Shown here: positions 1 to 11,665 of the stretch, one piece after another
Position numbering within the stretch: the first letter of the stretch is position 1
How the letters are laid out: every line of letters starts with the position of its first letter
Origin: Nageia nagi
Lineage: Eukaryota > Pinophyta
Assembly: GCA_050084985.1 (NCBI GenBank)
Contig: JBITNC010000001.1
Coordinates: 184,264,001-184,328,000, forward strand
Reading direction: 5' to 3'
Length of the DNA stretch: 64,000 nt
Notes under the pieces: model-generated
What the model was told of the DNA's origin: nothing
The model's database searches: none
Seen by the model: the letters and a program-made list of their open reading frames with translations, nothing else
Made by a program: the position numbers and the translations under genes

Positions 1-1404
1 ATTGGAGACTCATGACCACATATTCATATTAAGAGTCTAATATATTCCTTTTTATTTGGTTAATTAGGGATCAAATTTGAAGAATGGAGCCTCGTGAACG
101 AAGGTATTCAAGTTTAGAGTATGGTATATTCCTTTTTATCTGGTTAATCATTTTCATTGTTAAGAGAGCATGATGTGAATGAGACATAGTATGTAGCTCA
201 ATCCCATGGTTATGGTGGCATATGTGAGTGGACTTCATATGGTTTTTTTTTATTCATTATTATATTGATGGGATAGTGACTATTATGTGAAGATAGAATC
301 ACTTTTAACAAAGCATTTTTTTTTCTAATAAGTGTAAGATCTCTACAACTTTTTGACATTCAAACATAAATCAGCTAAGGTTTATATATTTCAATTATAA
401 GATTGTTGTAAGAAAGGTTTTTTTTACCAAAAATATATTATGTGAAAATTAACAAAATAATAAAACCTAAGTAACAAAATACAATATGATAACTAAAAAA
501 TTGAAAATATGTAAATTGTAAGTTTGACCAAAAGTATTAAATGATGGAAATTAATATAAAATTAAAAATTATATATATACTTGATAAGTATTACTAAAAT
601 ATTCGATGCTCACTTAGAAAATGTTATAATATATTTTGTAGCACTAAAAAATCATAGTAATGATTATTATATAGTTGTACAATAACTCTTTGGTATTAAT
701 AGTAACTGGTTATATGCTTACCTAAAAAATATTATGATATTTTATGATTGATAGAAAGCCATAATAATAATTCTTATATTATTGAAACAATTCTTGGGTA
801 GTTGTAACAATTCCTTAACACTTATAATGATTGTTACATAGCGAAAATGATTCTTGGATTGTTGTAACAATCTTTGTATCTTGACATGGATATGGACTTT
901 GGTAATCTATGTTGTGACTTTATCTATTATAACTTATAATATGATGGTTGAAATTGAATATAAATCTTTGTAGAAAAGGGATCTTCTTATATGTGTAAAG
1001 CTTCATAATGGAAATTATATTTCATCAATAGAAAAATGATAGCATAATACCTTGAAACGAAGATCAATATTATACCATATATTAAATATCAAGGATTAGG
1101 TAAAGGTAAAGTATATTAATGTCCACCGAAGATCAATCAATCTATGAGAAATAAGGAGTTAAAAATTCGATGAATAATAATAAAATGATTTATTCAAAAG
1201 AAATGTTACAAACTTTTACAAGATAAAATAGTATTTTGTGAGTATACTTCAAAAATATATACGAATAGTAGACAATTGATCAAATATATTCAATTAAATG
1301 TAGTGACCATGTATGAATTTATAACTGTAAATATCAAAATACTATATAAAAAATAATAATAATACATTATTTTTCATCTTTAGTATATGATATAACGAAT
1401 TGAC
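1..1404. other. AT-rich intergenic, no gene seen
   Basis: No open frame with recognisable similarity on either strand. It holds short A/T-rich runs and a loose direct repeat around TTGTAACAATT near 797-875. Homology to the flank of the second CASPL copy starts only near 1405, so this block is not part of the gene duplication. Confidence 0.6.
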
Positions 1405-1743
1405 GGAGTATTTTAGGTGTACAAGTTAGCATTTTCCACTTGACTTATTCAGTAGCCTTTGTCATCTCCGAAATTTTCCTGATAAAATATTAATCACCAA
1501 GCTGCAGATAAGGTTAGCTCAAGTCTCCAATCCAATCCAACGGTTCCAACAAATTCCAAGATGTTTGGACTAATTTGGCCAGTTGCCAACATGGTTCTTT
1601 TCAACTAATCCCTGTGAAGCTTTCTGGAAGCTCCGGCTCCCCATCGAAGAAACCGTCCACACCTACATTCCTCTTCGCAAGCCGGCTCTGCCATCAAAAA
1701 CAATTCTCCTCAATACATAAATAAATATCTCTATCTCTCCTTG
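1405..1743 (+). promoter_or_regulatory. Upstream/leader region shared by CASPL copies
   Basis: This stretch aligns with 50610-50930 upstream of CASPL copy 2, so it was duplicated with the gene and probably carries its promoter and 5' leader. Shared blocks include CAATCCAACGGTTCC and CTTTCTGGAAGCTCCGGCT. At 1622-1634 TTCtgGAAgcTCC resembles a heat-shock element (two perfect units, one with a mismatch), and it is identical at 50840-50852. I cannot place the transcription start. GC content is visibly higher than in the surrounding DNA. Confidence 0.5.
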
Positions 1744-1871
1744 CAATTACAGTGGCCTACGAACGATCCCTGGTTCGAATCCCCAACGAGATCTCATACC
1801 CTGCAATGACGAAGCCCTCGGCACCAGCAGAACATCCAGAGGACACATCCCAAAAACCTCATACAATTACA
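1744..1871 (+). mobile_element. tRNA-derived SINE-like insertion with 8-bp target duplication
   Basis: Copy 1 has about 120 bp here that copy 2 lacks. The extra DNA is bounded by CAATTACA at 1744-1751 and again at 1864-1871, while copy 2 has a single CAATTACA at the corresponding place (near 50939-50946), as expected for a target-site duplication. Inside, GGTTCGAATCC at 1772-1782 is a perfect RNA polymerase III B box (the T-psi-C arm of tRNA). CCTACGAAC just before it looks like an anticodon arm. No A box or acceptor stem is present, so this is a 5'-truncated SINE rather than a working tRNA gene. It adds an in-frame ATG (1806) upstream of the conserved start. Confidence 0.65.
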
Positions 1872-1898
1872 AACACAAATGCCCACAAATTTTCGCCC

Positions 1899-2592
1899 AT
1901 GGAAAGCTACTCCCCCGAATCCCTACAATCTCAGCCGCACAATCTTTCTTCGCAGACAACAATCTCCGTCATCAGACAGAGAAAAGAGCGTCGCATGCGA
2001 TTGACGACTCTGGGCCTCCGATCTGCCGCTCTCCTCTTCTCCTTCTTGTCTTTCGTCATCATGGCCGCCAACAACCAGAACAATGGACAAAGCTTCGACG
2101 ATTACGAAGAATACAGGTAATAAAATTAATTGGTCTATCATAATCAAATAACAGCAATTTTTCTATAATTTGCAGCGCTCTGTGTACAGGTATTCTCTAG
2201 CCATATCAGTGCTGGCATTCGTATATTTGACGTGTCAGCTGGGCAAAGGGATTTATGAGATAGTTGCGGTCTACGCCTTGTGGCTGGAAGTCGTCGTTGC
2301 CTACGTAGATTTTATCGGCGATCAGGTTCGCCGCAAACCTCTGCCGATGATCTGTTCGTTCTGTGGATTTTGGTTATGATTTGTATATATGCGTATTTTG
2401 TAGGTGATGGCGTATCTGATGATCTCCGCCGCTTCGGCGGCGGCGTCATGGACGAATCGGCTGAGAGAAGGCGGCGATTCCAAATTCACGGACATGGCCG
2501 CCGGCTCCGTCAGCATGTTATTTTTGGGCTTTGCTGTCGTGGCGACTTCCTGTTTGCTGTCGGGCTACACAGTCAGCAGACACATCAGATGA
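1899..2592 (+). CDS. CASP-like membrane protein (CASPL4 type), copy 1, three exons
   Basis: Exons 1899-2116, 2190-2325 and 2404-2592; introns of 73 and 78 bp with GT..AG ends; 180 residues. The protein has a hydrophilic N-terminus (MESYSPES...) and four membrane spans: one after the KERRMRL motif, YSLAISVLAFVYL in exon 2, VMAYLMISAASAAA in exon 3, and SMLFLGFAVVATSCLLSGY near the end. FDDYEEYR before span 2, FIGDQ before span 3 and the FTDMAAGSVSM region match the CASPL4 group of the CASP-like (DUF588/MARVEL-related) family. CASPs scaffold cell-wall-modifying membrane domains; roles of CASPL4 proteins are poorly known. The start is chosen because MESYSPES is conserved in copy 2; an in-frame ATG at 1806, brought by the SINE-like insertion, could add 31 residues. 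The frame is intact with clean splice sites, so it is probably functional. Confidence 0.88.
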
Positions 2593-3597
2593 CAGAGCCT
2601 ATCAAAGAAGCTGAATAATGAGATTTTAATATCTTAATCTTGTTCTGATCTAAGTTTTAGATCTTGACCATGTTATATTTATTGATGTAATTTACTCCCA
2701 TTTATTTTATCCAATGTAATTGAAAATTAATAACTCTTGAGAGTTCATTGTTCATCATAAATTTTGGGGAATTCAACATTCGTGGCCGAAGTTCTTATAT
2801 GGAAAGGGAAAATTGCCCTTACTGATTTTTTTTACCCTTCTCTTTTTGTGCATTGAAAGTTTGGGCATGTTTGTTGTACATTAAATTGGATAATGAAGGT
2901 AAATAATATACTATTTACAATATTAGCAACCTCTCTCAAAAGATTCAAACTTTGTCCTCATATAACTTTTTGACTTTTTAAGGAAAACCTTTGATTTGTT
3001 GCATAATTTTTTATTCTGAAACCAAAGGTTCTAATTTCCCAAGTTTCACTAGTCAATATTGTGTTGTACCTAAATGTTCTCAATCCACTATTCTTCAAAT
3101 ATCTAATTTTACTCTTACTTACTCAACTTGATAAAATTTAATTTTAGTAAGGTCATTCTTCAATAATTTATTGAAATAATTTTTATGGTTTGATTAGACA
3201 TTGCTTAATTGCATAAATTTCACCCTTATTACTATCAAATCAATAATATATCCTCATTGCATAATTTTTTTATTTTATTAATATAATAAATTAAAACCAT
3301 TACGTATAAATTATCAAATTTTAACAAGAAATAGCATACATTCCTAAAAAACTTAAGAATGGTTATTTTATTTATAACTTTATGGTTTATACCCTTTTAT
3401 CACTTAACATCCTTATCCCATCATTCTAATCTTGAAATGAAAAAATTCCATAATTATAAAAAGAAAAAAAATATAATCCTACAGATGTTGTCTTTTAGAG
3501 AATCTTGTACTACTTTTTTTCATCATAGAATCCTCCAAGCTAAACTCCTTTTACAACCTTATCAATTCAACTAGTGATTGGCTTTATATTATATCCA

Positions 3598-3840
3598 TGA
3601 GGGGGAAGGGGTGGGGGAGGTTTTGTTAGTAGGAAATGGTAAATAACATGTAAGTACATACAGGGTTTTCTTTTAATATCAAGCTAAAGTATTGATATAT
3701 CACTATGTATTTTGTAAGGGGAGGCGTGGAGATTTTTTTTTTTGTGGGGGGGGGGGGCAAAGGGGTTACTAGGGGAGGGTTTTTAAGGGGGATAAGGGAT
3801 ATGAGGTAAAATAGGGGTTGAATAAGGAAAGGGATGGGGG
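3598..3840 (+). other. G-rich tract with G-quadruplex potential
   Basis: In otherwise AT-rich DNA the + strand has many G runs: 3601-3620 (runs of 5, 4, 5 and 2), twelve consecutive G at 3746-3757, then GGGG, GGGG and GGG within the next 22 bases, and more runs to 3840. The 3746-3779 part satisfies the usual four-run G-quadruplex pattern. No coding function is seen. Confidence 0.6.
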
Positions 3841-4810
3841 TTATATTTGAGTTACATGCCTACCTTAATTATTTCATTTTATTGATAATCACATTCTCAA
3901 CCTCCTTTTCTTTTGCAACCTACGTGAATTATGAGCTAATTAACATTGGCAAAAGAGAAGAACACTAAATTCATAAAAATATAATACAAATGCAAATATG
4001 ATAATCTATCATAAATTATCCATAAGGGGATAAAATAACTATTTGAGCTTTGACTCTTTTTTGGGATGTTAATTGGAAAATGTGTGGTTATGAAGTTACT
4101 CTTGCGAGTTATCACTACCTATTGAATGATTTTGATTAGTTTAATCCTAATTTTAATTAATAAAATCATATTAATTAAAATTATTTTGTATTTTAATACT
4201 TCAAAGCTTAGTCTAATTTAAATTACATTATTAATTAGAATAATTATTTAATTACCTATGATTGAATATTATTAACTTTCATAATCCTAACTATTTTCTA
4301 ACACTCAATGCTTAGTTTCCAAGGCTTATAACCTACATCAATACTTTATTTTTCATTTAATAAAATCTAATTTTAAAATCCCATATATCACTTAAATAAG
4401 CCTAACCTAGGTAAATATTGAAATCGTGAAAATAAGAAAAAAAATTAAAAAAAGGTGGGATGATAAACGGATCGTGCACATAGATCATGATCTATCAAAG
4501 ACTCTTTAAAAATGGATTTTGGTTGAAGGATTTAATGCACATTTTCCTTGCTATAGATACAAATGCTCACTTCTCTCTATGTTCTTTAACTCCTGCAAAC
4601 CTACATCGCCAACAATGCCCTTCGAGAGGGTAAACTACCTCATTCACTCACCAATCGCATTGAACTTATATTTTACTTGTTCACGCATAAGTTCCTATAA
4701 TATATACTTATCCACATGTATGTCAACTATAGAAGTTTGGTGAAAGCTTGGAAATTTTTTTATTATATGACTGAATGAGACATGGCTTTGGTATTAATAA
4801 TATTTCACCA

Positions 4811-5070
4811 AATACAATAAATAACAATAGCAGTCCAACCAAATCAATGCAATTTCCCATCATCCTCAAAGTATGCACCAAATTTGGAGATTTGTAATAG
4901 GGTTTATACATAAATCAAAGACTCTTTTAAATTGAATTTTCTTTCATCAAACGTAACAAACAACAACATTAGTCCAACCAGATCAATTCACCTTTCTCAA
5001 CATACTAAAAGCATACACCAAACTGGGAGATTTGTAATAGGATTTATACATATATGAAATACTTTTTAAA
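4811..5070 (+). repeat. Two-copy direct repeat, about 135 bp
   Basis: Blocks near 4822-4925 and 4958-5065 share AGTCCAACCA, ATCAAT, GCA(T)ACACCAAA, GGAGATTTGTAATAGG and TTTATACAT in the same order. A related piece (ATCAAAGACTCTTTAAA) lies just upstream at about 4495. The origin is unknown. Confidence 0.55.
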
Positions 5071-5208
5071 AGCAGATTTCATGGATTACAATAATCATAA
5101 GATATGCACAAAATAATTAAATATAAATTTTTTTCAAAATTCTACATTCTAACATAATACATGATTCCTAATGATGTAATACTTAATGGAAGTGATGGTA
5201 AGTGACAC

Positions 5209-5815
5209 TATAATTCACGGATATGGTTGTCAGCTCCATTAGCATATCATTCATGGGTTTTGTTATCATGGTGACTTCCTATTTGTTGTTGGGATACAAA
5301 GTCAGCAAACACATCAGATGACACAACCTATCAAAGAAGCTAAATATTTGAGATTTGAATATCTTAATCTTATTTTTATCTAATTTTTAGATATTGACCA
5401 TGTTATGATTATTGATAAAATTTATTATCAGTCATTTTATCTAAAGTAATTGAAATTTATTAATCACTCTTGAGAGTTCATTATTCATCATAAATTTTGG
5501 TGAATTCAACATTCATGATCAAAGTTCTTATATGGAAAGGGGGAGTTTCCCTTTTTATAACATTATAGTGGGATCGTAAGGCAATCAATTGTTTAACATA
5601 TGTACACAAAAAAGTATTGATTTTTTTACACTTCTCTTATGTATTGAAATCTTGGGCATGTATGGTATACTTTAAATTGGATAATGAAGGTTGATAATAT
5701 GATGTTTACAATATTAATTATTAACTTCTCTCAAATATTCAAACTTTATTTTCATAATTTTTTTTTCATTTTTTAAGGAAAATATTTGATTTATTACATA
5801 GTTTCTTTTTAACGA
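5209..5815 (+). pseudogene. Truncated CASP-like gene copy 3 (last part of exon 3 plus 3' flank)
   Basis: From AATTCACGGATATGG at about 5212 the DNA follows the end of CASPL exon 3 (the SMLF..SGY..VS.HIR span, with substitutions) to a TGA at about 5319. It then continues through the 3' UTR and flank as far as about 5815. The downstream part keeps blocks such as CTCTTGAGAGTTCATT and TTCTTATATGGAAAGGG that occur after copy 1 (2735-2805) but are missing after copy 2, so copy 3 is closer to copy 1. No exons 1 or 2 or upstream exon 3 sequence is seen. It is a non-functional fragment. Confidence 0.75.
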
Positions 5816-6741
5816 AAAGGGTAATTTATATTAAATTAACATTTTAACATACAAAAAGTGTGTAAGTGGTAATAAACACATCTCAAAATCATAATACCTT
5901 AATTACAGGTAGGATAAAAAAATATCATGAAAAATAGTATGTGGTCCCTACATTAAAAACATCCAACTATCATGCAGTAATCTAATTTAAAGGCATCTGG
6001 GACAAATCTACCTTGAGGCTCCTCATTCGTTGCCACATGTTTCTCATTTTCTACCATATTTTTCTATTGGTTGGTGGGAATGGATTGGAGGTCCCAACTA
6101 TCATTGACATAGGAAGTAGTAATATCTTCATTAATTTCCACTCCACCCCATCTAGTTACCTAATGTATAGGAGATGATAGGTGAGACCATTCAGAATGAG
6201 AGTGTACCACTTGCACATCAACTCCTTAGCCAACCATAGGAGAACCATTAAAGCTACGAGTATACCATCTAGTGGTGACATTGGGTGGTGGGGTTAGTCA
6301 ATTCCATGCATTGTGTTGTTGTGATGAACCACCTCCTCTTTCATTAAAGTGATGTCAACTAGAAGGAGGTTGAGCCCAATGGTGCTCATGCAAAGAGCCA
6401 TGCTCACGTGGTGGAGGACACCTACAAGAGTGTGAGTGAGAGTGCTCCTATAACACATTATTTGGTGGCATCCTACTGATTGAATAAGAAGTATTTCCCC
6501 AATACTTTAAGAGGGATATGAGGTGTTCCGCATCCAACTTCAATTTCTTAGCTTGATCATATATCTAAAAGCATACATCATAGAAATTTTTGATTTTAGT
6601 TACAAAGGAAAAATCAATATAAGGCTTAGTATTCTTAAAAATAATCTTATTTCTAGCCTTCCAAATATGTAACAAAATGTTGACTCTCAACATTTACCAA
6701 ACTTCTCATAAAGGGAGAGTGAGGGTAAAGGAGTCTCCTAA
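5816..6741 (-). other. Relic of unknown coding sequence, possibly retroelement
   Basis: Base composition rises here. Read on the minus strand, several neighbouring broken frames look protein-like, for example ARNKIIFKNTKPYIDF (about 6600-6655), followed by a histidine-rich part and then a frame ending near 5980. The first phrase recalls the end of plant LINE-type reverse transcriptases, but too little remains for a family call, and stops interrupt every frame. Confidence 0.25.
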
Positions 6742-8138
6742 CACTAGACCAAAAAAGGGCTTTGGGGATGATAATTTTGAGGTGATTTTGTTGTGATAGT
6801 TTTTAACTACCTCTATTTTTGGATTAAATGGTTGTTTTGTTGGGACGATTTATATCTACCTCCAAAAATATTTTTAGGGTGGAAAAAAGCCTCCCTTTAG
6901 TAAAAATGAGAAAAAATAAAAAAAGGCATGCATGAGAACTTGGGGTTCACTTTGATTTTTTTGAGCATAAGGGTTGAGGAGATAGGGTATTTTATTTATT
7001 ATTGAGATGAGAGAGGAGACGGGAGACTGGACAAGAGTCAAGGAGGGGTGTTGGAGAGAGGGGAATTTTATGCATTAGTGAGATGAGAGAGGAGAGGGGA
7101 TATCGATGGCAGGCACTGAGGTACCTTAGCACATGCCAACATTATTGATTTGAATGGTATTTAAATATTTTTGTATGAGGTTTAATGATGGCTAAAGATG
7201 CTTCTAAAGATTTAAGGCCTCCATCTATGCAAGTTCTTTATTATGTTCACCCTATCCATTTGAGAATCCTACATCAAAATTATGGGGTTTTAGCTAATAA
7301 GAATTGATTATGTGATGTGTTTATCCTTTCAAGGGAACATATCGATAGGGAATATAAATAGGTTTTCCTTTACTACAATGAAAGGGGACTATTAGGGCTA
7401 GAGCTGGTAGGCATCATTGCTTTAGGAGCATGGTGTAGTGATACCTCATCTTTTCTTTACTAAGTTCACCTTTCATTTTGAGGACTACATGGTTTTCCTC
7501 TTCATCACCTTTGAAGTGGTAAGTCTAGCTTTTATGCCTTAATTTCTTATTTGAAACTTGAATGTGGGGTGGGTATGTTGTAAAAGTTTGGGATTTTATT
7601 TTTTTGGGTTTAGGCTAATACCATGGCTGGTAATAATGGTTAAATTCTACCTCTTTAACTGACAGCTTATTGAGTAATTACCTTAAAATTGGTATAATTT
7701 ATCTTGAGTTTTACCATGTCTCATTTTCCCCCTTTTCCTTATGATTATGAGATAGATTATCATAAATAATAACGAGCAATTTGCTATTATTCTAAGATTA
7801 GACCTTTTGAGTAAATGGTTTATGGTATCATTTATTTGGAATCATTTTGTAGAAATGAAGGTCTTCAAATTTTTAGAGTCCCAAAGTAACTTTAAAGATA
7901 GCAATTTAAGGGTTGAAATATGATGTGTGTATATTTGTGGATGGCTAATCTCATGTAAATATTTTTATTATATTTTTGGTATGATGCATTTCTCCCATTG
8001 TATGATTGAAGTAATGTAATTCAAAATTCATGAACAAGAAAAATATGCATGTTATCATGAATCCATGATAAATAATTTAAGCTAATGGACTTATTGGAGT
8101 GTCATCTCATGATTAGTTTTTCCCCTTTTCTCTTAGTG
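6742..8138. mobile_element. Candidate non-autonomous CACTA-type DNA transposon
   Basis: The left end at 6742 reads CACTAGACCAAAAAAGGGC followed by TTTGGGGATGA, in the style of plant CACTA (En/Spm) ends. At 8134-8138 is TAGTG, whose reverse complement reads CACTAAGAGAAAAGGGGA, so the two ends match at CACTA plus an A-rich then G-rich block. Both ends are flanked by TAA (6739-6741 and 8139-8141), the 3-bp target duplication expected for this superfamily. No transposase frame is seen in the 1.4 kb. The terminal match is short, so this remains a candidate. Confidence 0.42.
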
Positions 8139-9089
8139 TAACCTTAGGCAGTGTTTCATGTTGATACTTTTTAAATATCGATAATAGGATGAATATGGAA
8201 TTATTTATTTTTCCTTTGATCTTTAAATCACATGTAAGTTGGGATCTTGTATTCATTTTGCATTAGTGATCGGTTTAGTGTCTCTTGATAATTAACACTG
8301 ACTGATTGCTTTGTTGAAATTGGCAAGATAAGAGGTTTATTAGAGTGTGTGTATTGGATATATTTTTTGTAAATGATCCATAAAAATAAGAATAAGTTTA
8401 TACTTGTAGATATCCTTTTTGTAAATGACACACAAATAGGAACAAGTATAGATGTTTTTATGTTGTAATAGTTAATACATAAATATAAAGATATTTATGC
8501 TTATGTTTATATGCTTTATTGACATAATTTGGGTTATATTTGATGTTGATGCCAATATTTAAATCTAAGATAATAATGATGTATAATGATTCATTGGGAA
8601 CTTGGAAAGTTACCGAGCATTTCAAGTTATGAAAAATCACATATTTGGTTCTCTCTTTACACTTGCAAATTATAAACAACAATGACATGATTATAAGCAT
8701 TGACTTATGAGAAACCACTATGATAAGTATGATAATGATACCAACATAATTGTTAATCAATGCTATATATTAATAATTATATCTACAATATCCTATTTGA
8801 TATGCTATGTTGCTTATCTCTACAATAAGCACAACAAGATATAAAGATTGGATGTCTTTTCTCCTAGATAACCTGTACAAAACATCATGAATTAGAAAAG
8901 TCAAGGATAGCTACATTTACAATATCTCAAACAATATATCACCATTATGGTTCATCATTGTTCATAATGTTACCATACAACCAACATGGATGCTTAAACT
9001 ATAGATTAAAATTGTAGATTTTGCAATATGATGAGGCAATTGCAACTGTACCATATGACATGAAATGATTTTTTTCTATATAAACCCTA
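8139..9089. other. AT-rich sequence, no feature recognised
   Basis: Frames on the minus strand near 8228-8760 are low-complexity and lack family resemblance. Nothing else stands out. Confidence 0.5.
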
Positions 9090-10311
9090 AATTGGGTATG
9101 TGGATGTATCAAATGAAAATAATGGTTTTATGTTTTATTTCATTTTGCATTCATGTCTATCAGGCTTTATTTTCCATTTCATTTTTTTTAGAAAAAGTGC
9201 TACATGGGTGTGTGTATGTGTCTACTTGGTACTTGTAAATCAAAATGTTAGGGTAGTAGTATTGTAGAACATATTTGAATAATTTTATATCATATGGTAC
9301 AATAGCATCATTTCAAACCAATATGGTGTAATTAGATCATTTCGTATCATATGTTGGTGCATTTGGATCATTTTATATAATATGGTGCACTTGATCATGT
9401 TGGTACATTTGTATCATTCTATATCATTTAGTGCATTTGATTATGAACATGCCTTTAGTTCCATTGGGACATCCTTTGGTAGCCCATGGCCAGCATCATA
9501 ATTTATCTCACTTTGATTGAGCTCGGATGCCAAAATACTCATAAACTTTGAATTGGGTATGTGGATGTATCTACTTGGTGCTTTGTAAATTTAATGTTGT
9601 GGTTTTGTATGTCTGAATAGACATGTATATGATGTATGGAACAATACTCAAGGCCCATATACATGTATGTAAAATATGAGCTCCAGGAAAAGGTATGAAC
9701 CTTCATAAAAGAGTAGTTAAAAGTGGTTTTGCCTTGAATATTTGTGATTACCCTGATAGACATGTATGCAAAATATGAAATAAAATACAAGGCCCTATAT
9801 TTTTTTCATAAGATGAATGATGTGATATTTATACTTGGTGCTTGTAAATCGAAATATTGTGGTAGTAGTACTATAGAGCATATTTGAATCGATTGAATAA
9901 TAATCAAAATTGTAGAGCATATTTGAATCATTTGAGAATAATTCATGATGTTTTGACTAGCTTATCCTAGGAAAAAGATATCTTATTGAGGTAAGATAAC
10001 ATAACATTTAAATTTTTGAGTTGAATAGTTAATAAGTATTACAAGCATATTTTTGCCAACTATATCATTTTTTATTGTATAGCATACTTAGATAAATTTC
10101 ATATCATATGTTGGTGCATTTGGATCATTTTATATCATATGTTGCACTTGTTATTTTATATCATATGGTACAGTAGCATTGTTTCATACTGATATGGTGT
10201 AATTAGATCATTTCATATAATATGTTGATGTGATTTGGATCTTTTATATATCATATATGGTGCACTTGATCATGAACATGCCTTTATATATTATCATTTG
10301 CATATTATATA

Positions 10312-10347
<36 letters not shown>

Positions 10348-10430
10348 TATTATTGGTTAATTCTATTGTTCCATCCTTTGAGAATCCATGGCCATTGGGC
10401 TCACTATGATTGAGCTTAGGTGCCTCGAGT
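9090..10430 (+). repeat. Duplicated block with internal short repeats
   Basis: AATTGGGTATGTGGATGTAT occurs near 9094 and 9550. TACTTGGTGCTTGTAAATCRAAAT-like text occurs near 9224, 9572 and 9832. Both blocks continue through several units of TCATTTTATATCATATGGTG-type sequence (9278-9440 and 10080-10280) and end near CCATGGCC with a following TGATTGAGCT (9485-9525 and 10385-10420). This suggests a direct duplication of roughly 0.4-0.9 kb, with a smaller tandem unit inside. No coding content is evident. Confidence 0.55.
10303..10350 (+). repeat. Microsatellite (AT)n then (GTAT)n
   Basis: An AT dinucleotide run to 10320 is followed by about seven GTAT units at 10321-10348. Confidence 0.9.
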
Positions 10431-11202
10431 AACTAAGGATGATATATATTGGAAGCATTCTTCCATTTGGAATAATGCTTACAAACTACACCTAATTTAA
10501 AAAATAAAAAATATGATAAAACATCATCACATATATCCATAAAGCGATGACTAACACTGCCACTTTTAAAATATAATGAGGCAGGTTTAGGTGCAATTAT
10601 AGTCGCCTGCATTGGTTAATATAGCAAAAGTTTATAACTACCTTGGTATGATATTAGAATGCACTATTTGATGCCATATACCAATGGTGTGTAGCCATCA
10701 TTGCAGAGAGGAGATATTTGGTGGTGGAATCATAGGCAATGAGCAGATAACTATCAAAAAATATGATAGGTGATGATTTAAAACTACATCCAAAAGCCTT
10801 TTTTGGTATAATGTAATAAATCATATTCCTAAGAAAAAATGGATGGGAATATATGGGATAAAAAGGGAAGAAACCCATTCCCAAGCTACAGAACCATAAT
10901 TACAATTCTAGAACAAATGGAGATAATTTTTGAGTTCTTGGAAAAACGGGCACCAAGAAACACCTAGATGAGTAAGTTAGAAACCTAGCAATAAATTGTG
11001 ACACAAAATGCTCTATGTAAAAAAATCTTTTTTCGGGTTTCAAGTAAGAGACCCAAGTTGATTGAAAGCGATGTTTCCATTATGTATGTTTGGAAATAAC
11101 CAAAGCATGACTCAACCAAGGTACCAAATGTAATATGTAGATCAATCAATGAATCAACAACAACCATATTATTAAATGTAAGATATATCAAGTCAAAAAA
11201 CT
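10431..11202. other. Region before gypsy gag, no gene seen
   Basis: It should contain the 5' LTR and leader of the + strand gypsy element whose gag begins near 11203, but no matching second LTR is available to place its ends. Minus-strand frames here have no recognised family. Confidence 0.4.
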
Positions 11203-11665
11203 CCAACAATTAATGATGATATCTTAAATAGGTTACAATATATGGAACAAAGGATCATTAATCAAACTTCAAGTAAGATAAGCTACAACAATATCATCAA
11301 TGAACCTATCAATCCATTAGTTCCAATTAAGAAATTTCCTTTTAGGTTTGAGGTATCACATATTGATAAATGTAAAGAAAAATAAGATCTAAGGGAATAT
11401 TTAAAAAAAGTAAAATACTCTTGCAATATCATATCAAATGATTATTTTCTTCTGTAATGAACATTTCCTATGATGTTAGCAGATCAAGCTCTATATTGTT
11501 CACAACTCAACATTTACTCTTTTGGAAAATTGGTTGATCTATTATTGAACCATTTTTCCATCAACATGAAAAAAAAAGCATCTATCATGGACTTAAACAA
11601 AATATCACAATTTGAGGATGAATTAATCAATGATTATATGGAGAGTTATTGTAACTAATTTGACA
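11203..11665 (+). pseudogene. gag: Ty3/gypsy gag, first part (split by insertion)
   Basis: Translation near 11206 gives NDDILNRLQYMEQRIIN, then NIINEPINPLVPIKKFPFRF, closely paralleling the minus-strand gag at 39364-39570 (NDDILRRLQDMELIIN, ANECINPMAPTKLSPYKF). It continues through a retrotransposon-gag core (ALYCSQLNIYSFGKLVDLLL...) to about 11655. Then the frame is cut by the - strand copia element and resumes at 27554. Stop codons and small indels make it non-functional. Confidence 0.75.

Larger units (their letters stand above)
2593..5208. other. 3' flank of CASPL copy 1 and AT-rich spacer
   Basis: From the stop codon to about 3330 the sequence aligns, with indels, to 51671-52115 after copy 2, so the duplicated unit includes the 3' UTR and flank. 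About 2593-3020 also aligns with the flank of truncated copy 3. Beyond 3330 I see no gene. A G-rich tract and a small tandem repeat lie inside and are listed separately. Short frames here have no family resemblance. Confidence 0.6.

Noticed and set aside
1752-1863. A tRNA gene, because of the perfect B box and an anticodon-arm-like segment
   Set aside because: No acceptor stem, D arm or A box; it is bounded by a target duplication and absent from the paralogous locus, so a truncated SINE fits better.
2280-2618. A 112-residue plus-strand frame overlapping CASPL exons 2 and 3
   Set aside because: It reads through intron 2 in the wrong frame; the same shadow exists in copy 2, and the exon-based protein has the family motifs.
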